64,000 bases of DNA, from assembly GCA_045661225.1 (NCBI GenBank), contig JAZRFF010000010.1, positions 76,595 through 140,594 on the forward strand. Reading direction: 5' to 3'. The notes below the pieces were generated by a model. The model was not told the origin of the DNA. It did not search any database and saw only the letters and a list, made by a program, of their open reading frames with translations. The stretch comes from HGM04593 sp045661225. GTDB lineage: Bacteria > Bacteroidota > Bacteroidia > Bacteroidales > Bacteroidaceae. Position 1 is the stretch's first letter, and each line of letters opens with the position of its first letter. Made by a program: the position numbers and the translations under genes. Positions 54,279-62,986 of the stretch are shown here, one piece after another.

Positions 54279-54806
54279 ATGACACGCATATTCCTCATCG
54301 GTTATATGGGAGCGGGCAAAACCACGCTCGGACGTGCGCTGGCAACCTCGTTGGGAGTGCAGTTCATCGACCTTGACCACTATATCGAGGAGCGCTACCG
54401 CAAGACCGTCTCGCAAATATTCGCCGAGAAAGGAGAAGAAGAGTTTCGCAACCTCGAAAAGCGTATGCTCCACGAAGCCGGAGAATTTGAAGATGTCATT
54501 ATCTCCACAGGCGGCGGAACCCCCTGTTTCTTCGACAATGTGGAGTATATGAACGCACAAGGCACAACCGTTTTTCTTGACGTTCCGGTGGAGCGACTCT
54601 TTACAAGACTGAGCATTGCCCGCCACAAAAGGCCTTTGATAAAAGAAAAGAACGACGAAGAACTGCGCACGTTCATTGCCGAACAGTTGGAAAAACGATT
54701 GCCGCACTATAGCAAGGCGCAACACACTTTCAAAGCCGACAGGCTTGAGGACAAGACACAGATTGATATGTCGGTCGATGAATTCCGCCGGCAATTTGAG
54801 ATATAA
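54279..54806 (+). CDS. aroK: Shikimate kinase
   Basis: A 175-aa P-loop kinase of normal length. Walker A is GYMGAGKTTLG (8-18), the shikimate-binding motif is FIDLDHYIEERY, and the second motif STGGGTPCF contains the Gly-rich shikimate loop. It makes shikimate-3-phosphate, two steps before chorismate synthase (aroC at 14790-15872, unlinked operon). Four bp after topA; tight spacing suggests coupling. Confidence 0.96.
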   Translation: MTRIFLIGYMGAGKTTLGRALATSLGVQFIDLDHYIEERYRKTVSQIFAEKGEEEFRNLEKRMLHEAGEFEDVIISTGGGTPCFFDNVEYMNAQGTTVFLDVPVERLFTRLSIARHKRPLIKEKNDEELRTFIAEQLEKRLPHYSKAQHTFKADRLEDKTQIDMSVDEFRRQFEI

Positions 54807-54839
54807 ACACACTACTAACCGCTATCAAACACCAGCAAA

Positions 54840-56735
54840 ATGAGAAAATGGCGCATTGAGGATTCGGAAGACCTGTACAACATCAACGGGTGGGGTGCAT
54901 CATATTTCAGCATCAACGACAAAGGCAACGTAGCCGTCACCCCAAAGAAAGACGGAGTGCAGATTGACCTTAAGGAACTAATGGACGAACTGTCGTTACG
55001 CGACGTAGCAGCACCGGTGCTGCTGCGTTTCCCCGACATTCTTGACAACCGCATAGAAAAGATTGCAGGCTGTTTCAAACAGGCTGCCGAAGAGTACAAC
55101 TATAAGGCTCAGAATTTCATCGTATACCCCATAAAGGTTAACCAGATGCGTCCCGTTGTCGAGGAGATTACAAGCCACGGCAAACGCTACAATATCGGCC
55201 TCGAGGCCGGTTCTAAGCCCGAGCTTCACGCCGTTATTGCAATGAACACCGACAGCGATTCGCTAATCATCTGCAACGGCTATAAGGACGACAGCTACAT
55301 TGAGCTGGCCCTGCTTGCACAGAAGATGGGGCGTCGCATATTCCTTGTGGTAGAGAAACTCAACGAGTTGAAGCGAATTGCCAAAATAGGCAAGCGTATG
55401 GGCGTTCGTCCCAACATCGGCATACGCATCAAATTAGCCTCGGAAGGCAGCGGCAAATGGGAAGAGAGCGGTGGTGATGCAAGCAAGTTCGGACTCACGT
55501 CGAGCGAGCTTCTCGAAGCGCTTGATATACTCGACAAATACGATATTAAGGACTGTCTGCGTCTAATACACTTCCACATAGGCAGTCAGGTAACCCGCAT
55601 ACGCCGAATAAAGACAGCGCTGCGCGAGGCATCGCAATTTTACGTACAGTTGCACAAGCTTGGTTACAATATTGAATTTACCGACATTGGCGGAGGCCTT
55701 GGTGTCGACTACGACGGCACACGCTCATCGAGCAGCGAGAGCAGTGTCAACTACTCTATTCAGGAGTATGTAAACGATGCTGTATTTACAATGGTCGATG
55801 CAGCCGACAAGAACGGGATTCCCCACCCCAATATTATAACCGAAAGCGGACGCTCGGTTACAGCACACCACGCCATTCTAATATTCGAGGTTCTTGAGAC
55901 AGCAGCCCTGCCTCAGATGGACGAGGATTGGGAGGTTGCCGCAGGTGACCACGACCTTGCAAAGGAACTATACAAAATATGGTGCGAACTGGACCAGCGC
56001 ACAATGCTCGAGGCGCTTCACGACGCGCAGCAGATTCGCGAAGAGGCTCTTGAGCTATTCAGCCACGGTATTGTCGACCTGAAAACACGTGCGCAAATTG
56101 AGAGTATGTTCTGGAGTGTGATACGCGAAATTCTCGCCATTGCGAAGAATCTCAAACACGTTCCCGACGACTTCCGCAAGTTGCCGAAACTACTGGCCGA
56201 CAAATACTTCTGCAACTTCTCGCTGTTCCAAAGCCTTCCCGACAGCTGGGCACTTGACCAGTTCTTCCCCATAATGCCCATACACCGTCTCGATGAGCGT
56301 CCCGACCGCAGTTGTACGATTCAGGATATGACCTGTGACAGCGATGGCAAGATAACCGACTTCATCGACTACAACATAAAGGCCGACTCGCTCAAGGTAC
56401 ACAAGCTGAAATCGAACGAACCTTACTATTTGGGCGTGTTCCTCGTTGGTGCTTACCAAGAGATTCTGGGCGATATGCACAACCTATTCGGCGACACCAA
56501 TGCTGTACACATAAGCGTCGACGAGAACGGCTACCACATTGACAAGATTATCGATGGCGAGACTATAGCCGATGTTCTCGACTATGTACAGTACGACGCA
56601 CGCAAACTTGTGCGCACACTCGAACGCTGGGTAACAAGCGCTGTCAAGGAAGGGAAAATAAGCCTCGAGGAGGGAAAAGAGTTCCTCTCGAACTACCGTT
56701 CGGGACTTTATGGTTACACATACCTCGACTACTGA
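54840..56735 (+). CDS. speA: Biosynthetic arginine decarboxylase
   Basis: A 631-aa PLP enzyme of the alanine-racemase fold. It starts MRKWRIEDSEDLYNINGWG, typical of SpeA. The PLP lysine is K99 in FIVYPIKVNQMRPVVEEI. IEFTDIGGGLGVDYDGTRSS and NIITESGRSVTAHHAILIFE are the substrate/cofactor-site motifs. It makes agmatine, the entry to putrescine and spermidine. It lies 33 bp after aroK. The downstream gap to 56914 holds an inverted-repeat unit (56778-56897). Confidence 0.97.
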   Translation: MRKWRIEDSEDLYNINGWGASYFSINDKGNVAVTPKKDGVQIDLKELMDELSLRDVAAPVLLRFPDILDNRIEKIAGCFKQAAEEYNYKAQNFIVYPIKVNQMRPVVEEITSHGKRYNIGLEAGSKPELHAVIAMNTDSDSLIICNGYKDDSYIELALLAQKMGRRIFLVVEKLNELKRIAKIGKRMGVRPNIGIRIKLASEGSGKWEESGGDASKFGLTSSELLEALDILDKYDIKDCLRLIHFHIGSQVTRIRRIKTALREASQFYVQLHKLGYNIEFTDIGGGLGVDYDGTRSSSSESSVNYSIQEYVNDAVFTMVDAADKNGIPHPNIITESGRSVTAHHAILIFEVLETAALPQMDEDWEVAAGDHDLAKELYKIWCELDQRTMLEALHDAQQIREEALELFSHGIVDLKTRAQIESMFWSVIREILAIAKNLKHVPDDFRKLPKLLADKYFCNFSLFQSLPDSWALDQFFPIMPIHRLDERPDRSCTIQDMTCDSDGKITDFIDYNIKADSLKVHKLKSNEPYYLGVFLVGAYQEILGDMHNLFGDTNAVHISVDENGYHIDKIIDGETIADVLDYVQYDARKLVRTLERWVTSAVKEGKISLEEGKEFLSNYRSGLYGYTYLDY

Positions 56736-56777
56736 TTGCCCGACCTGTAAAAAAGACAAATAATACCCCAAAAACAG

Positions 56778-56897
56778 GGAGTGGTTAAAAATGATGGATT
56801 TTAGGGCATCTGGAGTTCGGAGCGCCACTGTTTAGCAAATGCAAACATTGATTTCCGAGAGCAGAGCCGCACGACGATTCACATTTTTAATCACTCC
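56778..56897. repeat. Inverted-repeat-bounded 120-bp unit downstream of speA
   Basis: GGAGTGGTTAAAAATG (56778-56793) and CATTTTTAATCACTCC (56882-56897) are inverted copies matching at 15 of 16 positions and enclose 88 bases without a credible gene. No T tract follows the right arm closely enough for a standard terminator, and I see no target-site duplication. It may be a long-range RNA stem in the speA 3' region or a small degenerate element. Confidence 0.5.
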
Positions 56898-56914
56898 TAT
56901 TTTATTCAGGCAAA

Positions 56915-57622
56915 ATGCTCAAGAAAAAAACAATAGAGCACCCGCAATGGGGCACACTCATTATCACACGCAACCCAAGAGCGCGTCGCGTCATTATGCG
57001 TGCACGCCCCGACGCCATTTACATTACCGTTCCCTTTCTTGCAACACAAGCCGACATTGAAAAAACGCTCGACCGCTGCGGCGAAAAGCTCAAACAGATG
57101 CAAGCGGATTGCAAACAGACTATTGTAGACAAGGAGTACACTATTGAGAGCGACAATATATCGCTGTGCATTAAAGAACACAGCGGTACAAAATTTCAAA
57201 TTATTCACCGTGGCCGTGAAGTATCCGTAATCTGTCCGCAGGGCACCGACTACAACGCCCCCGACAAACAGCAACTACTGCGTAAGGCTATAATAAGCGC
57301 GCTAACCCGCAGAGCAAAGGAGATATTGCCGCCGAGGCTCCACACCCTTGCCCAAAAACACCAATTCCATTATAACAGTTGCACTGTACGTAACGTACAC
57401 AGCCGTTGGGGCAGTTGCAGCAGCAAAGGCCGAATAAACTTGAGCATATACCTGATATTGCTTCCCGACAGGCTCATAGACTATGTTCTGCTGCACGAAT
57501 TATGCCACACAACAGAGATGAACCACAGCCCACGATTCTGGGCGCTGCTCGACCGGTGCGTAGCACCACACAGTTCCGGAATTCTCCGCAACGAACTAAA
57601 GAACCACCGTACCGATATATAA
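56915..57622 (+). CDS. YgjP-like (DUF45) zinc metallopeptidase
   Basis: A 235-aa protein of the SprT/YgjP-like group. The zinc motif HELCH (194-198) sits in YVLLHELCHTTEMNHSPRFW, with a third ligand expected in NHSPRFW. The usual preceding motif VHSRWGSCSSKGRINLSIYL is intact. The N-terminal half (1-110) is beta-rich and less conserved. The family is predicted to be a metal-dependent hydrolase without an agreed substrate. It is followed at once by a bidirectional terminator and faces the CPBP gene. Confidence 0.9.
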   Translation: MLKKKTIEHPQWGTLIITRNPRARRVIMRARPDAIYITVPFLATQADIEKTLDRCGEKLKQMQADCKQTIVDKEYTIESDNISLCIKEHSGTKFQIIHRGREVSVICPQGTDYNAPDKQQLLRKAIISALTRRAKEILPPRLHTLAQKHQFHYNSCTVRNVHSRWGSCSSKGRINLSIYLILLPDRLIDYVLLHELCHTTEMNHSPRFWALLDRCVAPHSSGILRNELKNHRTDI

Positions 57623-57650
57623 AAAGAGACTGTCGACACAGCCTCTTTTA
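57621..57650. terminator. Shared terminator between convergent genes
   Basis: AAAAGAG-a-CTGT pairs with ACAG-cc-TCTTTT. T runs on both sides fit termination of the YgjP-like gene (plus) and of the CPBP/ribF/HAD operon (minus). Confidence 0.8.
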
Positions 57651-57668
57651 CTCTATTTTAAATCTTTC

Positions 57669-58613
57669 TTATTCGGCAGCCGTTTCGGGCGTTGCATCTG
57701 CAACACACTCGACAGGTTCGTTGCTCTCTCGCCAAGGCTGTGGCGGCGTCGGGAGCATACGATGCAATTTAAGAGCTATCTGCAACGATATTAGCGCAAA
57801 CACGACAAACATCGCAATCTCGCTGCCCAGCTGCGCGGCAGGAGAGAGCACATCTTGCAACAGCTCACTCTCGTCGGTGTTGCCCATCGTAAGCATCATA
57901 ATAGTTGCAAGCGTGTTATTCAACACGTGACCAACAACAACCGACAGCAAGCTGCCTGTACGGTAATAAAGCCAGCCAAAAACAACGCCAAGCAATGTAG
58001 CGTACGCAATTTGTACAGGGTTAAGATGAATCACACCAAACACAAGCGCAGCCACAACTATTGCCACCCACGGGTATTTTACCCGTCGCATCACATATCC
58101 CTGAATTGCGCCGCGGAACAACACCTCTTCGAGCAGTGGTGCAAGCACCGATATTGTAAGCGCGCCCAGGAAAGTATGCGTAAGAGCATCAAATTCATTC
58201 TCAAGACTGTCTACAAGCGAGAACCACTGCACAAGAATGTTCAGTGCAAACATCGAAGTAAAGACAAGCAGCGTGGAATAGAACAAAGGCTTTAGTTTTA
58301 TCGACGAAAATATCGACAACCTCATTCGGTAGAACTTAGCAAAGTGCATAAAGAGCAACATTGCCACAGTCGAAAGAAAAAGCCCCAACGCCATACCTTG
58401 ATAAGTGTAGGCACGCAAAGCTTCGGGCAGCCCCTGTACACCCGCCTCTTTGAACATACTCATCGCCTCGCCAAAATCGGCCGCTCCACTGCCGGCAGCA
58501 TAGGCCACCATCATTATCACAACACCAACAAATGAAAAAATCCCTTGCAGCGACATATAAACCACAAGCAACAGAGCTATTATTCCAATTGTTTTTAATA
58601 CATTCTTTTTCAT
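57669..58613 (-). CDS. CPBP-family intramembrane metalloprotease
   Basis: A 314-aa membrane protein with about eight helices. The three CPBP/Abi motifs are present: EEVLFRGAIQGYVMRR (EExxxR), FGVIHLNPVQ (FxxxH) and VVGHVLNNTLA (HxxxN/D). By family it is a glutamic intramembrane protease like Rce1/MroQ; in bacteria members act in signal processing, bacteriocin immunity or unknown steps. The last gene of a minus-strand operon behind ribF (9 bp). No bacteriocin genes are nearby, so a housekeeping role is more likely. Confidence 0.9.
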   Translation of the reverse strand: MKKNVLKTIGIIALLLVVYMSLQGIFSFVGVVIMMVAYAAGSGAADFGEAMSMFKEAGVQGLPEALRAYTYQGMALGLFLSTVAMLLFMHFAKFYRMRLSIFSSIKLKPLFYSTLLVFTSMFALNILVQWFSLVDSLENEFDALTHTFLGALTISVLAPLLEEVLFRGAIQGYVMRRVKYPWVAIVVAALVFGVIHLNPVQIAYATLLGVVFGWLYYRTGSLLSVVVGHVLNNTLATIMMLTMGNTDESELLQDVLSPAAQLGSEIAMFVVFALISLQIALKLHRMLPTPPQPWRESNEPVECVADATPETAAE

Positions 58614-58622
58614 ATTTAAATT

Positions 58623-59546
58623 TTATATTCCTCGTTTAACCCTTGCAACATCGACGCCTATCTGCAACTTAAGCGCCTGCACGCCATCGAACTCCAATTC
58701 TCCGCGCAAGCGGCGTAGCACCTCCACTGCAATCGTCTTGCCATAGGCATCGCCACTATAGTCTATAATATGTACCTCTATCGTACGCAGCATATTGTCG
58801 CCGATAGTAGGCTTCACACCAATGTTCATAACGCCTTTGTATCGCTCGCCGTCGAGCAACGCTGCAACCTCATAAACCCCATCGAGCGGCAGCATCTTCA
58901 TCTCATTGTCGAGCACAATATTCGCCGTGGGGAATCCCAATGTACGGCCAATGCCCGCACCCTGTACAACCGTGCCACCAAGCACAAACGGACGACCAAG
59001 AAATTCAGTGGCAAGAGCAATATCCCCCGCTGCCAGAGCCTTGCGTACAGCCGTAGAACTGACCTTGTTGCCATCAGGAGCAAAAGGCGACAATTGCATA
59101 AGTTCAATACCCATACTCTTGCCGTATGTAACATACTGCTCAAACCCCTCGCCCTCGCAAGGAGTACCGAAGCGGTGGTCATACCCCACACCCAGCAGCC
59201 TGATGCCAAGAGCATCGGCAAGCACTTCGCGCATAAAACGTGCAGCACTCATTGACGCCATACAACTGTCAAAGTCAAGCAGCACCAGACGCTCGACCCC
59301 CAACGTAGCCAGCAACGCAGCCTTCTCGCTGTTCGTTGTGAGCAGGAAAGGCTCACACTCGCCATCAAAAAGCAGACGCGGGTGTCGCGCAAAAGTAACC
59401 ACCGTCAATGGCAACCCTTTAGCCTCGGCCGCATTGCGCAGTTCGGCAATCATAGCCCTGTGCCCAAGGTGCACACCGTCAAACGAACCAATGGTGGCAG
59501 CACAAGCTATCTTATCACAATCGTTTATGTCAGTTATTATCTCCAT
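58623..59546 (-). CDS. ribF: Bifunctional riboflavin kinase / FAD synthetase
   Basis: A 307-aa protein. The N-terminal nucleotidyltransferase domain has ATIGSFDGVHLGHRAMI, and the C-terminal riboflavin kinase domain has GRTLGFPTANIVL and DGVYEVAALLDGERYKGVMN with IGVKPT. It makes FMN and then FAD, cofactors needed by several flavoenzymes in this window (EtfAB, acyl-CoA dehydrogenase, chorismate synthase). It lies 6 bp after the HAD gene. Confidence 0.97.
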   Translation of the reverse strand: MEIITDINDCDKIACAATIGSFDGVHLGHRAMIAELRNAAEAKGLPLTVVTFARHPRLLFDGECEPFLLTTNSEKAALLATLGVERLVLLDFDSCMASMSAARFMREVLADALGIRLLGVGYDHRFGTPCEGEGFEQYVTYGKSMGIELMQLSPFAPDGNKVSSTAVRKALAAGDIALATEFLGRPFVLGGTVVQGAGIGRTLGFPTANIVLDNEMKMLPLDGVYEVAALLDGERYKGVMNIGVKPTIGDNMLRTIEVHIIDYSGDAYGKTIAVEVLRRLRGELEFDGVQALKLQIGVDVARVKRGI

Positions 59547-59552
59547 TACAAA

Positions 59553-60197
59553 CTAATCATTCATTATATCACTACCCCACTGCGCATTACGCTCTAACAA
59601 CACTGCTTCGATGCCCAGCGCACGCGCCGCCTCACAATTATCGGCCGAATCGTCAAAAAAGAGACAATCGGCAGGCTTCACCCCTTCGGCTGCGAGCAGG
59701 GCGAGGAAAATTTCAGCTTCAGGCTTGCGGCAGCGCATACGGTACGACAGATAGAGTGCGTCGAAGAAATTTGACAGCGGTTCACCCATCGTAGCAAGGA
59801 AGCGCGACTCAATCTCGTTCCAATGCCCACTGTTGGTGTTGCTGAGCATCACCACTCTGTAGCCCTGTTCGCGCAATTTACGCAAACGCTCGAACTTATA
59901 TGGCGCATACTCGCCGAGCATCATATTCCACGCCGACTGTATGTGAGCGTCAAGGGTGTCGCCAAGAGCATCAAGCTGCACAGAGGGCAACTGCGAGGCA
60001 ATGTAGCGGAACATCTCGTCGCGCGAGACCTCTCCACGGTCGAAACGCATCATATAATCATTTATCAGACAGTCCCTCTCGGTGAGCATAGACGCATCGG
60101 CACCCATTGCCACAAGCGCAGCAAATGAACGCTCGACGTGCAAGTCTATAAGCACCCCGCCCAGGTCAAAAATAAGCACTTTCTTGCCTTTAAACAT
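59553..60197 (-). CDS. HAD-superfamily phosphatase (YihX-like)
   Basis: A 214-aa HAD hydrolase. Motif I is FDLGGVLIDLHVER (Gly in place of the more common second Asp, as in the YihX/GGVLID group), motif II is VMLSNTNSGHWNEI, motif III includes CRKPEAEIF, and motif IV is LFFDDSADNCEAARALG. The helical cap is between motifs I and II. YihX dephosphorylates glucose-1-phosphate, but substrate calls within this group are unreliable. First gene of the HAD-ribF-CPBP operon. Confidence 0.9.
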   Translation of the reverse strand: MFKGKKVLIFDLGGVLIDLHVERSFAALVAMGADASMLTERDCLINDYMMRFDRGEVSRDEMFRYIASQLPSVQLDALGDTLDAHIQSAWNMMLGEYAPYKFERLRKLREQGYRVVMLSNTNSGHWNEIESRFLATMGEPLSNFFDALYLSYRMRCRKPEAEIFLALLAAEGVKPADCLFFDDSADNCEAARALGIEAVLLERNAQWGSDIMND

Positions 60198-60345
60198 CTT
60201 TAATTATGTTTTTGAAATGCGAATGTACACAAAAATTCCCTTTTATAGAAATTTTATATACATTTGCATCGATACTGATTAGATTTTATCAGGCAAGCGA
60301 ACAAAAACAGACCGCCGCCCACCTTATTAACACTTTTTAACCAAT

Positions 60346-60379
60346 GGGGGGGGTAAATTCGTTTACCGTATTATCTTTG
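60346..60379 (+). promoter_or_regulatory. ABC exporter promoter with G8 tract and operator-like inverted repeat
   Basis: TATCTTTG (60372-60379) is a consensus -7 box. At the expected -33 position lies a run of eight G (60346-60353). Between them is a perfect inverted repeat GGTAAA-TTCG-TTTACC (60352-60367), placed where a repressor would block the promoter. The rest of 60198-60345 carries no gene; it contains TACATTTG (60259-60266), a further -7-like box with no clear gene. Confidence 0.5.
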
Positions 60380-60401
60380 CAAAAAACAGCAAAATTAAAC
60401 T

Positions 60402-61322
60402 ATGGATTTATTAAGAATTGAGAATGTAACAAAAAAGTTCGATAAGCAGGTGGCGCTTGACAACGTCTCGCTGTCGATTCCCCGTGGCTCCATCTACGGT
60501 ATTTTAGGCCCCAACGGAGCCGGAAAAACAACGTTGCTGCGCATAATAAACCGCATAACCACACCTAACGAAGGACGTGTAATATTCGACGGTCACGAAA
60601 TTGAAGCAACCGACGTGCAGAGCATTGGCTATATGCCCGAGGAGCGTGGTCTATACAAAAAAATGAAAGTAGGCGAACAGGCAATATTCTTTGCACGCCT
60701 CAAGGGTATGACACGCAAGGAGGCAACCGAGAGGCTTAAACAGTGGTTCCACAAGTTCGGCATTGAAGATTGGTGGAACAAAAGCATCGGGGAACTGTCG
60801 AAAGGTATGGCACAAAAAGTACAGTTCATAACCACAGTACTCCACGAGCCCAAACTGCTCATTTTCGACGAGCCCTTCTCGGGATTCGACCCCATTAACG
60901 CCAACCTCCTCAAGAGCGAGATTCTGAACCTGCGCGACAAGGGCGCGACAATAATCTTCTCGACGCACAATATGTCATCGGTCGAGGAGGTGTGCGACCA
61001 CATAACCCTCATCGACAAGGCAAGAAACATTCTCTCGGGCAATGTCGACGAGATTCGCCACAAGCACGGCTCAAACATATTCGAGATAAACTACCGCGGC
61101 GACGAATCCACACTCACAAAAAGCATCGGCAATCTGTGCGAGATAATGGAGTCGAAGCCCTCGCCCGTAGGTTTCAACACAATGAAAATACACATTAAGG
61201 CCGATAGCGAAGTGCGCAACGTTATAGCCGCCGCCAACGAAGCGACCGAGATACGTTCGTTCAGCGAAATTATACCGTCGATGAACGACATATTCATACG
61301 CGCCGTCAACGGAAACCTTTAA
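60402..61322 (+). CDS. ABC transporter ATP-binding protein (NatA/CcmA type)
   Basis: A 306-aa ATPase with Walker A GPNGAGKTTLLR, signature IGELSKGMAQKVQF, Walker B LLIFDEPFSGFDP and switch His in FSTHNMSS. The Q-loop reads SIGYMPEERGLYKKM, typical of the NatA-like branch. The C-terminal ~80 residues fit the DUF4162 domain found in these exporters. With the permease 21 bp downstream it forms a putative export system, possibly for sodium, antibiotics or lipids; the substrate is unknown. Confidence 0.92.
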   Translation: MDLLRIENVTKKFDKQVALDNVSLSIPRGSIYGILGPNGAGKTTLLRIINRITTPNEGRVIFDGHEIEATDVQSIGYMPEERGLYKKMKVGEQAIFFARLKGMTRKEATERLKQWFHKFGIEDWWNKSIGELSKGMAQKVQFITTVLHEPKLLIFDEPFSGFDPINANLLKSEILNLRDKGATIIFSTHNMSSVEEVCDHITLIDKARNILSGNVDEIRHKHGSNIFEINYRGDESTLTKSIGNLCEIMESKPSPVGFNTMKIHIKADSEVRNVIAAANEATEIRSFSEIIPSMNDIFIRAVNGNL

Positions 61323-61343
61323 TAACCTTAAAAGAAAAAGAAG

Positions 61344-62669
61344 ATGAAAAACAAAATAGGAATAATCATAGGAAGAGAGTTTAACGAGCGCGTGCGCAAA
61401 AAATCCTTCATAATAACCACCCTCATCACCCCCATTCTGATGCTGGGTCTTATGCTCGCCCCTATGCTGATAGCCCAATATTCCACAGGAGAGCAGAAAC
61501 AGATTGCCATAGTCGACGACAGCAAGGCCATTGCACAACACCTGCAAAGCAGCGAAGAGATAAAGTTCGTACCATTGGATATTCCCATTGAAGTTGCCCG
61601 CAAGCAGTTCGACGAAATATTCGCAATACTGCACATAGGCCCCGATATTATGGAAAACCCGTCCGACGTACGCCTGTATACAAATTCCGCAGCATCAATT
61701 ACCCTTGAGCAGAATATAGCGTCACAGCTGAAGATGGTCATCGAGGGACTCAAGCTGCAGGAACACAACATAGCCAACCTACCAACAATATTGGAGAGCA
61801 TAAGAACCGACATAGACCTACAGTCATTCTCGAACGAGAACGGCAGCAGCTTCAACGGCGAGAAGTCAAACTCATCGGTAGTGGCTACGGTAATTGCATA
61901 TATCCTTAGTTTTATTCTCTATATGTTCATTCTGCTTTACGGAGTAATGGTAATGCAGTCGGTCATAGAAGAGAAAAACAGTCGCGTGCTCGAGGTTATG
62001 GTATCATCAGTGCGCCCTATGGAGATGATGATGGGCAAGATTCTTGGTGTAGCAAGCGTGGCACTGCTGCAAATTGCAATATGGGTAGTGCTCATACTTG
62101 GAGTGGGATACTTTACGCTCCCACATATTGTCCCCGAGGAGATGTCTATGGCTGTAGCAATGCTACAACAAGGAGCCTCACCCGAAGCCATTCAAACAAA
62201 CGCCGATATGGGGCTTCTGCAAGCTATAGCAACACTGACCGACGTAGGCTACCTGATGAAGATTGTACTCTCGTTGCTCGTGTTTATGATTGGTGGTTTC
62301 TTGCTCTATGCAGCCCTGTTTGCAGCAATAGGTTCGGCTGTCGACACCCCGCAGGACGCACAACAGCTACAGACACCCGTTACAATACCCATTATACTGA
62401 GCCTTATTATAATGGTGTCTGTTATAAACGACCCCACATCGGATATTGCATTCTGGTTCTCGATGATTCCGCTTACATCACCCATTGTAATGATGGCCCG
62501 CATACCATACGAGATTCCCACGTGGGAAATACTGCTGTCGGCAGGCCTGCTCATCGCAACATTTATCATTGCAGTGTGGTTCGCCGGGAAAATTTACCGC
62601 GTCGGAATACTCATTCACGGCAACAAGCCCACACTAAAGGAGCTGTGGCGTTGGATAAAGTTCAAGTAA
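61344..62669 (+). CDS. ABC-2 type permease (NatB-like)
   Basis: A 441-aa permease. One N-terminal helix (IITTLITPILMLGLMLAPML) follows the signature start IIIGREFNERVRKKSF. A ~130-residue extracytoplasmic domain comes next, then about six C-terminal helices, including FILYMFILLYGVMVMQSVIE with the ABC-2 motif EEKNSRVLEVMVSSVRPMEM, and the later helix VLSLLVFMIGGFLLYAALFA. It pairs with the ATPase upstream. No accessory regulator gene is adjacent. Confidence 0.92.
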   Translation: MKNKIGIIIGREFNERVRKKSFIITTLITPILMLGLMLAPMLIAQYSTGEQKQIAIVDDSKAIAQHLQSSEEIKFVPLDIPIEVARKQFDEIFAILHIGPDIMENPSDVRLYTNSAASITLEQNIASQLKMVIEGLKLQEHNIANLPTILESIRTDIDLQSFSNENGSSFNGEKSNSSVVATVIAYILSFILYMFILLYGVMVMQSVIEEKNSRVLEVMVSSVRPMEMMMGKILGVASVALLQIAIWVVLILGVGYFTLPHIVPEEMSMAVAMLQQGASPEAIQTNADMGLLQAIATLTDVGYLMKIVLSLLVFMIGGFLLYAALFAAIGSAVDTPQDAQQLQTPVTIPIILSLIIMVSVINDPTSDIAFWFSMIPLTSPIVMMARIPYEIPTWEILLSAGLLIATFIIAVWFAGKIYRVGILIHGNKPTLKELWRWIKFK

Positions 62670-62735
62670 CTTTAATGTAAAAAGACACCAACCCACGCTT
62701 TGTAACGCAGATATTGCATTTTTTAGCACAAAAAA

Positions 62736-62767
62736 TTTGCAATGTAAAAGAAATTGCCCTAAATTTG
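62736..62767 (+). promoter_or_regulatory. tRNA promoter
   Basis: TTTG (62736-62739), 20-base spacer, TAAATTTG (62760-62767): a match to the -33/-7 consensus, 28 bases before the tRNA. Confidence 0.7.
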
Positions 62768-62795
62768 CAACGTATTTCAAAAACAAGAGATACTC

Positions 62796-62869
62796 GGGCT
62801 TTTAGCTCAGTTGGTTAGAGCAACAGACTCATAATCTGGAGGTCCTTGGTTCAAGCCCAAGATGGCCCA
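62796..62869 (+). tRNA. tRNA-Met (anticodon CAT); could be tRNA-Ile2
   Basis: A 74-nt cloverleaf. D arm GCTC/GAGC, anticodon loop CTCATAA with CAT at 62830-62832, variable loop AGGTC, T arm CTTGG-TTCAAGC-CCAAG. The acceptor stem pairs GGGCTTT with ATGGCCC, imperfectly in the inner positions, and A27-G43 in the anticodon stem mismatches. CCA is not fully encoded. It lacks the initiator feature of three G-C pairs in the anticodon stem, so it is an elongator Met or lysidine-modified Ile tRNA. Confidence 0.88.
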
Positions 62870-62872
62870 CGA

Positions 62873-62902
62873 AGAGAATCGCAATTGCGATTCTCTTTTT
62901 TT
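62873..62902 (+). terminator. tRNA terminator
   Basis: A perfect 24-base palindrome AGAGAATCGCAATTGCGATTCTCT followed by a T run. Confidence 0.85.
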
Positions 62903-62929
62903 GTGTTTGTAGGGCTCTCTCCAACGGTT

Positions 62930-62986
62930 ATCGACTTCGTTTAATTGTTTGCACCAGCTACGCTGACGGCAAACGACGAAGTCGAT
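62930..62986. repeat. Inverted repeat just after the tRNA terminator
   Basis: ATCGACTTCGT (62930-62940) pairs perfectly with ACGAAGTCGAT (62976-62986), and inside it GTTTGC (62947-62952) pairs with GCAAAC (62969-62974). The nested arms form a strong cruciform or RNA hairpin that overlaps the apparent start of the next ORF. Confidence 0.65.

Noticed and set aside
52829..54298. A 489-codon open frame on the minus strand opposite topA
   Set aside because: It mirrors the topA reading frame, has no family motifs and a cysteine/leucine-rich composition typical of antisense translation; topA is complete on the other strand.
57669..58613. CPBP (Abi) protein as a phage abortive-infection factor
   Set aside because: It sits in a housekeeping operon with ribF and carries the full intramembrane protease motifs; nothing around it suggests defence or bacteriocin immunity.
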